A stretch of 64,000 bases of DNA from Thalassorhabdomicrobium marinisediminis. GTDB taxonomy: Bacteria; Pseudomonadota; Alphaproteobacteria; Rhodobacterales; Rhodobacteraceae. Position 1 is the stretch's first letter. Each line of letters opens with the position of its first letter. The notes beneath the pieces were generated by a model. It was not told the DNA's origin. It saw only the letters and a list, made by a program, of their open reading frames with translations, and searched no databases. The stretch covers positions 124,001 to 188,000 of the forward strand of contig NZ_QCYG01000006.1 of assembly GCF_003072065.1 (NCBI RefSeq), read 5' to 3'. Made by a program: the position numbers and the translations under genes. This document shows, piece by piece, positions 1-7,797 of this stretch.

Positions 1-84
1 TCGCGCTTTCTTGAGGCTTTGGAGCGCGAGTTGCGGGCCATCGCACGACAACAGGACGCAGAGCCATCGAAAGGCCCCCAATGA
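1..84 (+). CDS. C-terminal end of an unidentified protein (partial)
   Basis: An open frame runs from the window edge to a TGA whose first bases overlap the ATG of the next gene (ATGA), the coupling seen repeatedly in this genome. The 27 visible residues are charged and helical-looking (FLEALEREL, then AIARQQ) and end in a polar tail. Too little is present to name a family. The overlap suggests it is co-transcribed with the HAD phosphatase. Confidence 0.5.
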   Translation, partial: SRFLEALERELRAIARQQDAEPSKGPQ

Positions 85-704
85 CGACCATTCAGACCGT
101 TATTTTCGACATCGGCAACGTGCTGATCCAATGGCACCCCGAAGCCTTCTTCGACCGCGCCATCGGGCCGGAGCGTCGCGCCGCCTACTTCGACGCCGTA
201 CCGATGAACGAGATGAACGACCGCGTCGATGCGGGCGAGAATTTTCACGAGGCTTTGGCCGAAATGGCGCAGCTTTACCCCGACTGGACCGCCGAAATCG
301 GTATCTGGCGGGACCGCTGGATCGACATGATCTCTCCGGCGATTGACCATTCGGTGCGGCTGCTGCGGGCCTTGCGCCGGGCCGGGCATCCGGTGGTGGC
401 CCTGTCGAATTTCGGGGTCGAGACCTTCGCCATGGCCGAACGTGAAAATCCGTTTCTGGAAGAGTTCGACCAGCGCATCCTGTCGGGCGAATTGCGCACC
501 TCGAAACCCTTCGCGCCGATCTATGAAGCGGCGGAAGCGGCCATCGGCCTGCCGCCCGAGACCCTGCTGTTCACCGACGACCGCGCCGACAACATCGAAG
601 CGGCGCGCGCGCGCGGCTGGCAAACCCATCTGTTCGACGGGCCCCAAGGCTGGGCCGACCGGCTGGTCGCCGAGGGGTTGCTGACACCCGAGGCCGCGAC
701 TTGA
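81..704 (+). CDS. HAD-superfamily (subfamily IA) phosphatase, YihX-like
   Basis: A 207-residue haloacid-dehalogenase-type hydrolase, likely a cytosolic small-molecule phosphatase. Visible motifs are the nucleophile loop IFDIGNVL with Asp10, motif II Ser109-Asn110 (ALSNFG), motif III Lys142-Pro143, and the acidic motif IV TDDR at Asp166/Asp167. Residue D+2 is Gly rather than Asp, and the D-x-G-N form matches the YihX-like sugar-phosphatase branch rather than classical DxD phosphatases. An AAAGG Shine-Dalgarno lies just before the ATG. The start overlaps the preceding stop, and an alpha/beta hydrolase follows after 22 bases. The substrate cannot be told from sequence. Confidence 0.85.
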   Translation: MTTIQTVIFDIGNVLIQWHPEAFFDRAIGPERRAAYFDAVPMNEMNDRVDAGENFHEALAEMAQLYPDWTAEIGIWRDRWIDMISPAIDHSVRLLRALRRAGHPVVALSNFGVETFAMAERENPFLEEFDQRILSGELRTSKPFAPIYEAAEAAIGLPPETLLFTDDRADNIEAARARGWQTHLFDGPQGWADRLVAEGLLTPEAAT

Positions 705-726
705 GCCGCAGCGGGGCAGCGGCGCG

Positions 727-1659
727 ATGATGGCCTGGGGGCTTCCGCTCGCCGCGCTGGCCACTGCGGCGGTGCAGCCCTGGCTGGCCGAACGCCGCCG
801 GCAGACGGCGGATGCCTTCCGCGATCAGGCACCGGGGCGCTTTGCGAAGCTCAGCCAAGGGGTCACCCATTACCAGTGGCTGGGCCGCACACGCGGCCCG
901 GTGGTGGTTTGTATCCATGGACTGACGACGCCCTCTCCGGTCTGGTATGCCATCGCGCGGGGACTTGATGCGCTGGGCTACCGTGTGCTGGTCTATGATC
1001 TTTATGGACGCGGCTTTTCCGATGCACCGCGCGGCGCGCAGACGGGGGATTTCTTTGCCCGGCAATTGCTCGACCTGCTGGACCATCAGGAGCTGACCGA
1101 AGACGTGACCTTGATGGGCTATTCCATGGGCGGCTCAATAGCCACACATTTCACCGCCCAGCACCCCGAGCGGGTGCGACGGCTGATCCTGCTTGCCTCT
1201 GGTGGTGCTTGGCTGCGCGAGGACCGGATCACCGAGTTGAGCCGCACCCTCCCAGGGCTGGGGGATTGGCTGCATGCGGTCCTTGCCACGCGGAAAGAGC
1301 GCCGCGCCCTGCGGCGGCAGTTGGGGCATCGGTTCGACGTGGAAGGCATCGTCGAGCTGCAGCTTGCGGAATACCAAAGCCGCGGGTTTCTGCGTTCGGT
1401 GCTGTCGAGTCGCCGCCACATGCTGGCCGACATGCAAGAGATGCAACACCGCGCCATCGGCCGCGCAGGCGTGCCCACGGTGGGGATCTGGGCCGAGAAG
1501 GATGAGGTGATCCCGCTGAAATCCTTGGGCGCGCTGACCCAGTGGAACCGCGCGATCCGGCAAGAGGTGATCCCCGGGGCCACCCATGATCTGGCCTATC
1601 GCAATGCCGATGCTGTGATCGAGGTTCTGACCGAAGTGCTGCGCGAGCCGGATGTGTGA
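727..1659 (+). CDS. alpha/beta hydrolase
   Basis: A 310-residue alpha/beta-hydrolase-fold protein. The oxyanion-hole motif IHGLTTPS (His64-Gly65) and the nucleophile elbow GYSMGG (Ser133) are clear. The acid is probably Asp259 in AEKDEVIP and the base His287 in GATHDL, so the catalytic triad looks complete. The N-terminal 20 residues are hydrophobic and may be a membrane anchor or uncleaved signal. Two consecutive ATG codons leave the start ambiguous by one residue. It lies 22 bases after the HAD gene and is followed by a copy of the intergenic repeat. The substrate is unknown; esterase, lipase or haloperoxidase-like activity are all possible. Confidence 0.85.
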   Translation: MMAWGLPLAALATAAVQPWLAERRRQTADAFRDQAPGRFAKLSQGVTHYQWLGRTRGPVVVCIHGLTTPSPVWYAIARGLDALGYRVLVYDLYGRGFSDAPRGAQTGDFFARQLLDLLDHQELTEDVTLMGYSMGGSIATHFTAQHPERVRRLILLASGGAWLREDRITELSRTLPGLGDWLHAVLATRKERRALRRQLGHRFDVEGIVELQLAEYQSRGFLRSVLSSRRHMLADMQEMQHRAIGRAGVPTVGIWAEKDEVIPLKSLGALTQWNRAIRQEVIPGATHDLAYRNADAVIEVLTEVLREPDV

Positions 1660-1715
1660 GGGCGCGTCGCGTCGTGTTGCCGATGGGGCGGCGCGCGCTT
1701 CTGGCGCTGGATTTC

Positions 1716-1740
1716 AGGTATTTTTGAACCAGAGAAGCAG
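1716..1740 (+). repeat. intergenic repeat, divergent copy
   Basis: A T-run embedded in CAGGTATTTTTGAACC followed by AGAGAAGCAG. It resembles the tail of the better-conserved copies near 11.6, 18.7, 45.4 and 55.5 kb (hairpin, T-rich tract, then an AGA-GAAG end). It lies 56 bases after the alpha/beta hydrolase stop and before zapE. Membership in the family is tentative. Confidence 0.4.
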
Positions 1741-1785
1741 GGGCGATGGATTGCGACGCAGACGGCGCGCAGGTAGGCACGGGGC

Positions 1786-2862
1786 ATGACGACGGTTGCA
1801 CAGGCATATCAGGCGCGGGTCGCGGAGGGGCGGCTGACGGAGGACCCGGTGCAGCGGGCGGCCTTGCCCGAATTGGAACGGGTGCGGTTGGCCCTGCGCG
1901 AGCCGCCGCCCGCGCCGAAGGCCGGCTGGTTCCGCAAGCCGGCGCCGGTCGAAGGGCCGAAGGGCTTGTATCTTTGGGGCGGTGTCGGGCGGGGCAAGTC
2001 CATGTTGATGGACCTGCTTTACGATCTGGTCGAGGTGCCCAAGCAGCGCAGCCATTTCCACAGTTTCATGCAATGGGTGCACGAAGCGATCGCAGCGGCC
2101 CGCAAAGAGGGCGTGGACGACGCCATAGCGCCGGTGGCCGCCGATCTGGCGCGCCGGGTCCGGTTTCTGGCCTTTGACGAGATGCAGATCAGCGACATCA
2201 CCGATGCGATGATCGTGGGCCGTCTGTTCGAAGCGCTGTTCGCGGCGGGCGTGGTGGTTGTCACCACCTCGAACCGGGTGCCCGAGGATCTTTATAAAGA
2301 CGGTCTGAACCGACAGTTGTTCCTGCCGTTCATCGACCTGCTGAACGACAAGATGGTCGTGCATCATCTGGAAAGCGATCAGGACCACCGGCAATCGGTG
2401 CTGTCGGGGGCGCAGATGTATTTCACGCCCGCCGACGCGGCGGCGCGGGCCCGGATCGACGCCTTGTTCGACGGCCTGACCGGGGAAGAGGTCGCGCCTT
2501 TGGTGTTGCGGGTCAAGGGCCGCGATGTGGTGATCCCGGCCTTTGCGGACGGCGTGGCGCGCGCGCGGTTTGCGGACCTGTGCGGCGTGCCGTTGGGGGC
2601 GGCGGATTATCTGGCGCTGGCCGAGGCGGTGCGGGTTTTGATCCTTGAGGATATTCCGCGGCTCAGCCGGTCGAACTTCAACGAAGCCAAGCGTTTCGTG
2701 ACCCTGATCGACACGCTGTATGAGGCGAAGGTGCGGTTGATCGCCTCGGCCGCGGCCTTGCCGGAGATGCTCTATGTCGAAGGGGCGGGCGTCTTCGAGT
2801 TCGAGCGCACCGCCAGCCGCCTGCGCGAGATGCAAGGCGCGGACTGGGGGCGCGGGGACTAG
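1786..2862 (+). CDS. zapE: cell division protein ZapE (AFG1-like ATPase)
   Basis: A 358-residue AFG1/ZapE-family P-loop ATPase. In E. coli the family acts on the Z-ring during late division, especially under low oxygen. The Walker A motif GGVGRGKS (Gly65-Ser72, Lys71) follows the typical LYLWGGVG strand. Walker B is LAFDEMQISD with Asp131-Glu132. The arginine-rich SNRVPEDLY block and the downstream NEAKRF region are also family features. The length is normal. It converges with, and overlaps by four bases, the LysM gene on the other strand. Confidence 0.95.
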   Translation: MTTVAQAYQARVAEGRLTEDPVQRAALPELERVRLALREPPPAPKAGWFRKPAPVEGPKGLYLWGGVGRGKSMLMDLLYDLVEVPKQRSHFHSFMQWVHEAIAAARKEGVDDAIAPVAADLARRVRFLAFDEMQISDITDAMIVGRLFEALFAAGVVVVTTSNRVPEDLYKDGLNRQLFLPFIDLLNDKMVVHHLESDQDHRQSVLSGAQMYFTPADAAARARIDALFDGLTGEEVAPLVLRVKGRDVVIPAFADGVARARFADLCGVPLGAADYLALAEAVRVLILEDIPRLSRSNFNEAKRFVTLIDTLYEAKVRLIASAAALPEMLYVEGAGVFEFERTASRLREMQGADWGRGD

Positions 2863-3704
2863 ATCTGCGGGATCACCAGACGTTGCCCGACGCGGATCCG
2901 GTCCGGGCTGGCCAGCTTGCTGCGGTTGGCGTCGAAAATCGCGTCGTAGTAGGAAACCACGCCGAAGAACTTGATGGAAATGGCGCCCAAACTGTCGCCG
3001 GGCTGCACGGTGTAGAACCGGGCCTGCACCTCGTCCGTGGCGCGCTGCACGACGCGGACTTCCATGCCCTGGGTGTTGTCCGGCGTGACGCGGGGCGCGG
3101 CGGGGGCGGCGCCGCCGGCTGCGATCTGCGCCTGGGTGACGATATTGGCAAGCATCACGTGGGTGTCCACGCGCCCGTCCGACGTGACCAGCAACTCCGG
3201 CACGGCAAGGTCGCCGGAGGCGGCGGCTTCATTGACGATGCGGTCGATTTCTCCGTCGCTCTCGCCTGCCCGCAGGGCCGCCACAACGATGGATTCAAGG
3301 GTTGGCCGGTCGTCGAGGACCGACTCCTGCCCGGTCGCGGCGGAGATATTGGCCAGAATGTCGGCGGTTGATGCGCGGTCCGCGTCGGCGGCGGTGGGCG
3401 TCGGAGAGACGCCGGCGAAGCCGAGTTCCGCCAGCACGTTGTTGGTCATCGCCGTGAGGTCGGTGTCGCTTGTATCCGGTCGGGGCGGCGTCGCCGGTTG
3501 AGCGGCAACGGGCGCGGGACGCGGTGCCGGTGCGGATGCGACCGCGGCCAGGGCCAGGGTGTCGGTGCCTTGCCCGGCGGCCCGTGTGACCTCAACATCC
3601 GTCGGGGCGGAGTGCGCGGCTGGGGTGTCGCTGAACGGGCGATAGATGATCACGCCGCAGATCAGAACGGCGATGGAGAAGAGGGCGAGCACGGTGCGGA
3701 TCAT
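2859..3704 (-). CDS. LysM-domain membrane-anchored protein
   Basis: A 281-residue protein with one N-terminal transmembrane segment (about residues 3-21), a long Pro/Ala-rich low-complexity linker, and a C-terminal LysM domain (about residues 232-280: FYTVQPGDSLGAIS through GQRLVIPQI). LysM binds peptidoglycan glycans, so this is probably an inner-membrane protein reaching into the periplasm. No catalytic domain is visible. An AAGG Shine-Dalgarno precedes the ATG. It is probably co-transcribed with the rhodanese-like gene that ends 15 bases upstream of its start. Confidence 0.8.
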   Translation of the reverse strand: MIRTVLALFSIAVLICGVIIYRPFSDTPAAHSAPTDVEVTRAAGQGTDTLALAAVASAPAPRPAPVAAQPATPPRPDTSDTDLTAMTNNVLAELGFAGVSPTPTAADADRASTADILANISAATGQESVLDDRPTLESIVVAALRAGESDGEIDRIVNEAAASGDLAVPELLVTSDGRVDTHVMLANIVTQAQIAAGGAAPAAPRVTPDNTQGMEVRVVQRATDEVQARFYTVQPGDSLGAISIKFFGVVSYYDAIFDANRSKLASPDRIRVGQRLVIPQI

Positions 3705-3719
3705 AAAATGCCTTGCGTC

Positions 3720-4364
3720 TTAATCGGGCGGCTGGCTGGACTGGACGGTGAGTGCCGCAAGCTGCCATGCCTGAAGCCCGCCGCGATAAAATAGAAGCTT
3801 TTCGGGTGGATAGCCCGCGTCGAGCAAGTCGGAGATCGTATGGGGCGCATCCGGCGACACGGGCCCGGCAGCATAGATCGCCAAAGTGCGGGCGGTGCTG
3901 AAATCGAGGTCGCCAGACCCGTCCGGGGTCGCGCCCAACGCGCGCAAAATATCTCCACGGTATCGGTTGTCCGGCGACAGGGTCGCGCGGGGCACGTTGA
4001 CCGCGCCGGGGATCGAAGCGGCGGCGAAATCGGCCGGGTCCCGCGCGTCGAGGAGGAGACCGTCGCCAGCGGAGACGGTTGTCTCAAGGAACGTCAGAAG
4101 CTCAAGTTCCGCGATGGTCGTGACGCCCGGGGCGACCTGCAAAGGCTGCAGGCATGCGGGCGGGCATGGGCCTGCGGTATCCGGCACGGGCATTTGCGGA
4201 ACCTGCCCGCGGGTGATCGTGAAACTGCGGTCGTTCACGGTGAAGGTGCTGTCGGATTTCAGCGGGGTAATGCGAACCTCTTGCGCGAAGACGGCTGCGG
4301 CCGGAATGCCGCCCGGTCCGAGTGCCGCACACAGGGCGGCCGCCGTGATCTTTGCTTTGCCCAT
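3720..4364 (-). CDS. secreted rhodanese-like protein lacking the catalytic cysteine
   Basis: A 214-residue exported protein. The chosen start gives an Ala-rich signal peptide ending near VFAQ, with AAGGA upstream; a longer in-frame extension lacks gene-like character. A CPPAC motif precedes a rhodanese-like fold: LLLDARDPADFAAASIPGA is the entry motif and FYRGGLQAWQ the closing motif. Where active rhodaneses carry Cys after a hydrophobic-Tyr strand, this protein has IYAAGPVSP, so the catalytic Cys is Ala. It resembles the quinoprotein-associated CXXCW rhodanese-like group only loosely. A non-enzymatic periplasmic role, or use of the CxxxC pair, is inferred. Confidence 0.7.
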   Translation of the reverse strand: MGKAKITAAALCAALGPGGIPAAAVFAQEVRITPLKSDSTFTVNDRSFTITRGQVPQMPVPDTAGPCPPACLQPLQVAPGVTTIAELELLTFLETTVSAGDGLLLDARDPADFAAASIPGAVNVPRATLSPDNRYRGDILRALGATPDGSGDLDFSTARTLAIYAAGPVSPDAPHTISDLLDAGYPPEKLLFYRGGLQAWQLAALTVQSSQPPD

Positions 4365-4840
4365 CCGCTCGATGGTCCTTGCCGTTGTTCCGGGGCGCGT
4401 GCCCCCTTTGATCGTCTGCTCGGGTGGGCGCGCCCCTGATGGCCCGAGCGGTTTTATCTGTTGAAACAAGAAGACGAGCCTGTGGCCCGCCCCCTCGCCC
4501 TGCCAAGATCGTGTCAGCGTCCCGTGTGCGGGGCTGAAAATGTGGTGCAACCCTGCGCGGCCAAGGCAGGGACCACGGGGTGCGAAAGGGCCGCTGCGCG
4601 CGACATGCGCGGGGCCGGATGAAGCGAGATGGAGCTTTCAGCGCGGAATAGGGCGGGCGCACGGGGGCGGGGCGCGGACAGTCTGGCTGTGGAAAGGCCG
4701 GCCCCGGCGGTGCGTGTCATCCCCTCGTCCCCCAACGATTCGCGATCTAGATGTAGTGGCGTGGCGCTAAAACTACGTCACCTCTAGGTGTTGGCCAAAG
4801 ATATAGAGGTATCCCGGCGCACCCGTCAAAGAAAAACGAA
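4365..4840. other. 476-base stretch without a convincing gene
   Basis: No frame here has gene-like codon use or a recognisable product. Most of it is GC-rich. The interval 4744-4813 is AT-richer and holds several short palindromic boxes (see findings). It may carry the promoter of the rhodanese-like/LysM pair on the minus strand. Confidence 0.6.
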
Positions 4841-5407
4841 TCACCAGGGGCTATTTTTTCCGTAAGCGGCGGGGGTGACGAGGCGGGGCATCTGAACTGT
4901 CCGGCCCAGAAGCGCGGCTCCGCCGCAGTCAAGCGTAGCCTGTCCGGCGGGATGGACCGGAAATCGGGTGTAGCGGTTGATCATGCTGTCGGTGCGCCAG
5001 ACGTTGTTCACACAAAGGTCCTGGGCGTTCGTGCCGGAGTTGAAGCCAAAGCCCGGATTGCCGCAATCGTCGGCCCGTCCGCCCGCGTTCCAGGCCTGCC
5101 CCTTGGGACCATCGTGCATGCCGCCGGTGGGAAACACCATGCCGCGCGGGTCGAAGGACAGGTTCCACGCGGTCCCGGGGTGGCGCTGCGCCATGTTCCA
5201 CGCGCCCAGCGGCACGTCGTCCTTGAACCCCTGAATGGTGAAAGCGGTGACGTCGTCGTGGGTCAAAAGCGGTCGGTCCAGCAGCGCGTCGGGCACGGTC
5301 ATGCGGCCTTCCATCCGGTAGCCGTTGGCCCCCTCCCAGCAGAATTCGAAGTCAGCCGCGCCCGCCGGAACGGCGAACAGCGCGACGAGCACCGCTGTCC
5401 GGATCAC
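4841..5407 (-). CDS. secreted hypothetical protein with four conserved-looking cysteines
   Basis: A 188-residue protein with a clean signal peptide (first about 17 residues, ending PAGA). The mature part contains Cys in FEFCWEG, DDCGN, DLCVN and LDCGG, compatible with two periplasmic disulfides, and is rich in Gly, Asn and Trp. I do not recognise the family. Its start overlaps the folC stop (ATGA), so it is the third gene of an accD-folC operon. Nothing in the sequence links its function to folate or fatty-acid synthesis. Confidence 0.75.
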   Translation of the reverse strand: MIRTAVLVALFAVPAGAADFEFCWEGANGYRMEGRMTVPDALLDRPLLTHDDVTAFTIQGFKDDVPLGAWNMAQRHPGTAWNLSFDPRGMVFPTGGMHDGPKGQAWNAGGRADDCGNPGFGFNSGTNAQDLCVNNVWRTDSMINRYTRFPVHPAGQATLDCGGAALLGRTVQMPRLVTPAAYGKNSPW

Positions 5408-6672
5408 CGGTTTTCCCGCAGGACATGCCCCGCGAAATACAGCGAGCCGCAGATCAGGATGCGGGCGTTCGGGGTCTTAGCGGTGATCGCGTTCAGCGCA
5501 TCTTGCAGGCTGTCGGCGGTGCGCGCGTCGATGCCTGCGGCTTGCGCGGCCTGCGCGGTGTCTTCGGCGGGCAGGGTGTTCGGCTCATCCGGGATCGACA
5601 CGGCATAAAGGCTTGCCGCATAGGGGGCGAGCGGTTCCATGAAGCCGGTGACGTCCTTGGTGTTGAGCATGCCGCAGATCAGGTGGGTGGGCCGTTCGGG
5701 CAGGGTCGCCAGCGTGGCGGCGATGGCCGCACCGGCGGCCGGATTGTGTCCGCCGTCGAGCCAGATCTCGGCCGGAAGCGTGCGTTCCACAAGCGGCCCT
5801 TCGGTCAGGCGCTGCATGCGGGCGGGCCAAGTGACATCGGTCATCGCGGCTTCGGCGGCGGCGTCATCCGCGCCAAGCTGGCGCAGGGCGGCCAGCGCGG
5901 TGCCCGCGTTCTGCACCTGATGCCGGCCGGGCAGGGCCGGACGCGGCAGGTCGAGTAGGCCGGTCTCATCCTGATAGACCAGCCGCCCGTGTTCCTGCGT
6001 GACGTGGAAGTGCTGGCCGTGCGCCAGAAGCGGCGCGCCCAGCCGCGCGGCGGTGTCCTCGATCACCTCAAGGGCCGCGTCCTGTTGCGGGCCGACGATG
6101 CAGGGCACGTCGCGTTTGATGATACCGGCCTTTTCGGCGGCAATCTCGGGCAAGGTGTCGCCGAGGTATTGTTGATGGTCCAACGCAATCGGCGTGATCA
6201 CGGAGAGCGCCGGGGTGATGACATTCGTGGCATCCAGACGCCCACCCAGACCCACCTCGAGCAGGGTGTAATCCGCCGGGGTTTCCGAGAAGACCAGCAG
6301 TGCCGCGCAGGTCGTGATCTCGAAATAGGTGATCTCCTCCCCGTCATTGGCGGCATAGCACCGGTCGAGCGCCTCGGTCAGCGCCTCCTCCGAGATCAAC
6401 GCACCGGCGAGGCGGATGCGTTCATGGAACCGTGCCAGATGCGGCGAGGTATAGGCGTGGACGGTCTTGCCCTGCGCCTCAAGCCCCGCGCGAATCATGG
6501 CGAGGGTTGAGCCCTTGCCGTTGGTGCCGGCGATATGGATCACCGGCGGCAGATTGTCTTGCGGGTTGCCAAGGGCCCCCAGCAACCGCCACATCCGATC
6601 GAGAGTCAGGTCGATGATCTTGGGATGGAGCGCCATCATCCTCTCAAGGATGAGGTCCGACGACTGGGTCAC
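5404..6672 (-). CDS. folC: bifunctional folylpolyglutamate synthase/dihydrofolate synthase
   Basis: A 422-residue Mur-ligase-family enzyme that adds glutamate to dihydropteroate and polyglutamylates folates with ATP. The P-loop HIAGTNGKGST (Lys53) and the family signature YTSPHLARFHERIR follow in order. ALDHQQYLG and the C-terminal domain motif WLDGGHNPAAG are also present. Length is typical. It overlaps the accD stop at its start and the secreted-protein gene at its end by ATGA junctions. The accD-folC order is conserved widely in proteobacteria. Confidence 0.97.
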   Translation of the reverse strand: MTQSSDLILERMMALHPKIIDLTLDRMWRLLGALGNPQDNLPPVIHIAGTNGKGSTLAMIRAGLEAQGKTVHAYTSPHLARFHERIRLAGALISEEALTEALDRCYAANDGEEITYFEITTCAALLVFSETPADYTLLEVGLGGRLDATNVITPALSVITPIALDHQQYLGDTLPEIAAEKAGIIKRDVPCIVGPQQDAALEVIEDTAARLGAPLLAHGQHFHVTQEHGRLVYQDETGLLDLPRPALPGRHQVQNAGTALAALRQLGADDAAAEAAMTDVTWPARMQRLTEGPLVERTLPAEIWLDGGHNPAAGAAIAATLATLPERPTHLICGMLNTKDVTGFMEPLAPYAASLYAVSIPDEPNTLPAEDTAQAAQAAGIDARTADSLQDALNAITAKTPNARILICGSLYFAGHVLRENR

Positions 6673-7625
6673 GCCCCGGGCTCCGCGTCCTTCGCTGGCG
6701 CATCCCCCTCATCGGTTTCGGCGGGGGGGTCGGCCTCAACCGTCTCGGGTGCGGGCAAATCGCCGGCCACGGCGGGCGGCAGGCCCATGAGCATCCGGCA
6801 GATGGTGATCAACTCGTCACGCATCTGCATGCGGTGCGTGACCCGGTCCAGCATCCCGTGATCCAGCAGGTATTCGGCACGCTGGAACCCTTCGGGCAGC
6901 TTTTCGCGGATCGTCTGTTCGATGACGCGCGGTCCCGCAAAGCAGATCAGCGCGTTGGGCTCGGAGATATGCACATCGCCCAGCATGGCATAGGAGGCGG
7001 TGACACCGCCGGTGGTCGGGTGCGTCAGCACGACGATGTAGGGCAGGTTCGCCTCTTTCAGCATCTCGACCGCGACCGTGGTGCGCGGCATCTGCATGAG
7101 GCTCAGGATCCCCTCTTGCATGCGGGCGCCACCTGCGGCCGAGAACAGCACCAGCGGGCACTTCTTCTCAACCGCGCGTTCGGCGGCGGCGATGATTGCG
7201 TTGCCGACATACATGCCCATGGAGCCGCCCATGAAGCTGAAATCCTGTCCGGCGGCGACAATCGGCGTGCGCCCAATCTCGCCCTCGGCCACCAGCATCG
7301 CTTCTTTCTCGCCGGTCTGCTTCTGCGCGGCCTTCATCCGGTCGGGATATTTCTTCTGGTCGCGGAAATGCAAAGGGTCGGTGGTGGGCGCAGGCACCGA
7401 GACCTCGACGAAGGTGCCCCCGTCGAACAGCGCCTTGAAGCGGTCGCGCGGGGTGATCGCCATGTGGTGATCGCACGAGGTGCAGACGTTCAGGTTCTCG
7501 GCAAGTTCGCGGTGGAACAGCATGGTTCCGCATTCGCTGCACTTGGTCCAGAGGTTCTCGGGCACTTCGCGGCGCGAGAAGATGGAGTTGATGCGGGGGC
7601 GGACGTAGTTGGAAATCCAGTTCAT
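6669..7625 (-). CDS. accD: acetyl-CoA carboxylase carboxyltransferase subunit beta
   Basis: A 318-residue AccD, the half of the carboxyltransferase that transfers CO2 from biotin to acetyl-CoA in fatty acid synthesis. The start at MNWISNYVRP is the standard alphaproteobacterial N-terminus; an upstream in-frame Met is ignored. The zinc ribbon cysteines are Cys29, Cys32, Cys48 and Cys51. The crotonase-fold core includes FSAAGGARMQEG and HPTTGGVTAS. The last about 30 residues are a Pro/Ala/Glu/Asp-rich tail that varies among relatives. It starts the accD-folC-secreted protein operon. Confidence 0.97.
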   Translation of the reverse strand: MNWISNYVRPRINSIFSRREVPENLWTKCSECGTMLFHRELAENLNVCTSCDHHMAITPRDRFKALFDGGTFVEVSVPAPTTDPLHFRDQKKYPDRMKAAQKQTGEKEAMLVAEGEIGRTPIVAAGQDFSFMGGSMGMYVGNAIIAAAERAVEKKCPLVLFSAAGGARMQEGILSLMQMPRTTVAVEMLKEANLPYIVVLTHPTTGGVTASYAMLGDVHISEPNALICFAGPRVIEQTIREKLPEGFQRAEYLLDHGMLDRVTHRMQMRDELITICRMLMGLPPAVAGDLPAPETVEADPPAETDEGDAPAKDAEPGA

Positions 7626-7797
7626 GGTCAGGCCTTTGATACGGTTGCGTCCGAAATAGGCCCCTTGAGGGTGAATTGCAAACACTGCCCGCGCGGTGGG
7701 GCGCGTTCGGCGGGCGGATGTTTTATTGCGTCTTGTGGAGTGCTCACGCGCGAATTAGACCCTTTGCAACGCTAATTTGTTCCAAAGGATGCCCGCC

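Noticed and set aside
4364-4550. 62-residue N-terminal extension of the rhodanese-like protein
   Set aside because: The extension lacks gene-like composition and would bury the signal peptide. The internal ATG gives a proper exported protein.
4514-4770. Short open frames on both strands in the gap between the secreted-protein and rhodanese-like genes
   Set aside because: Arg/Pro/Gly-rich translations without Shine-Dalgarno, motifs or codon bias.
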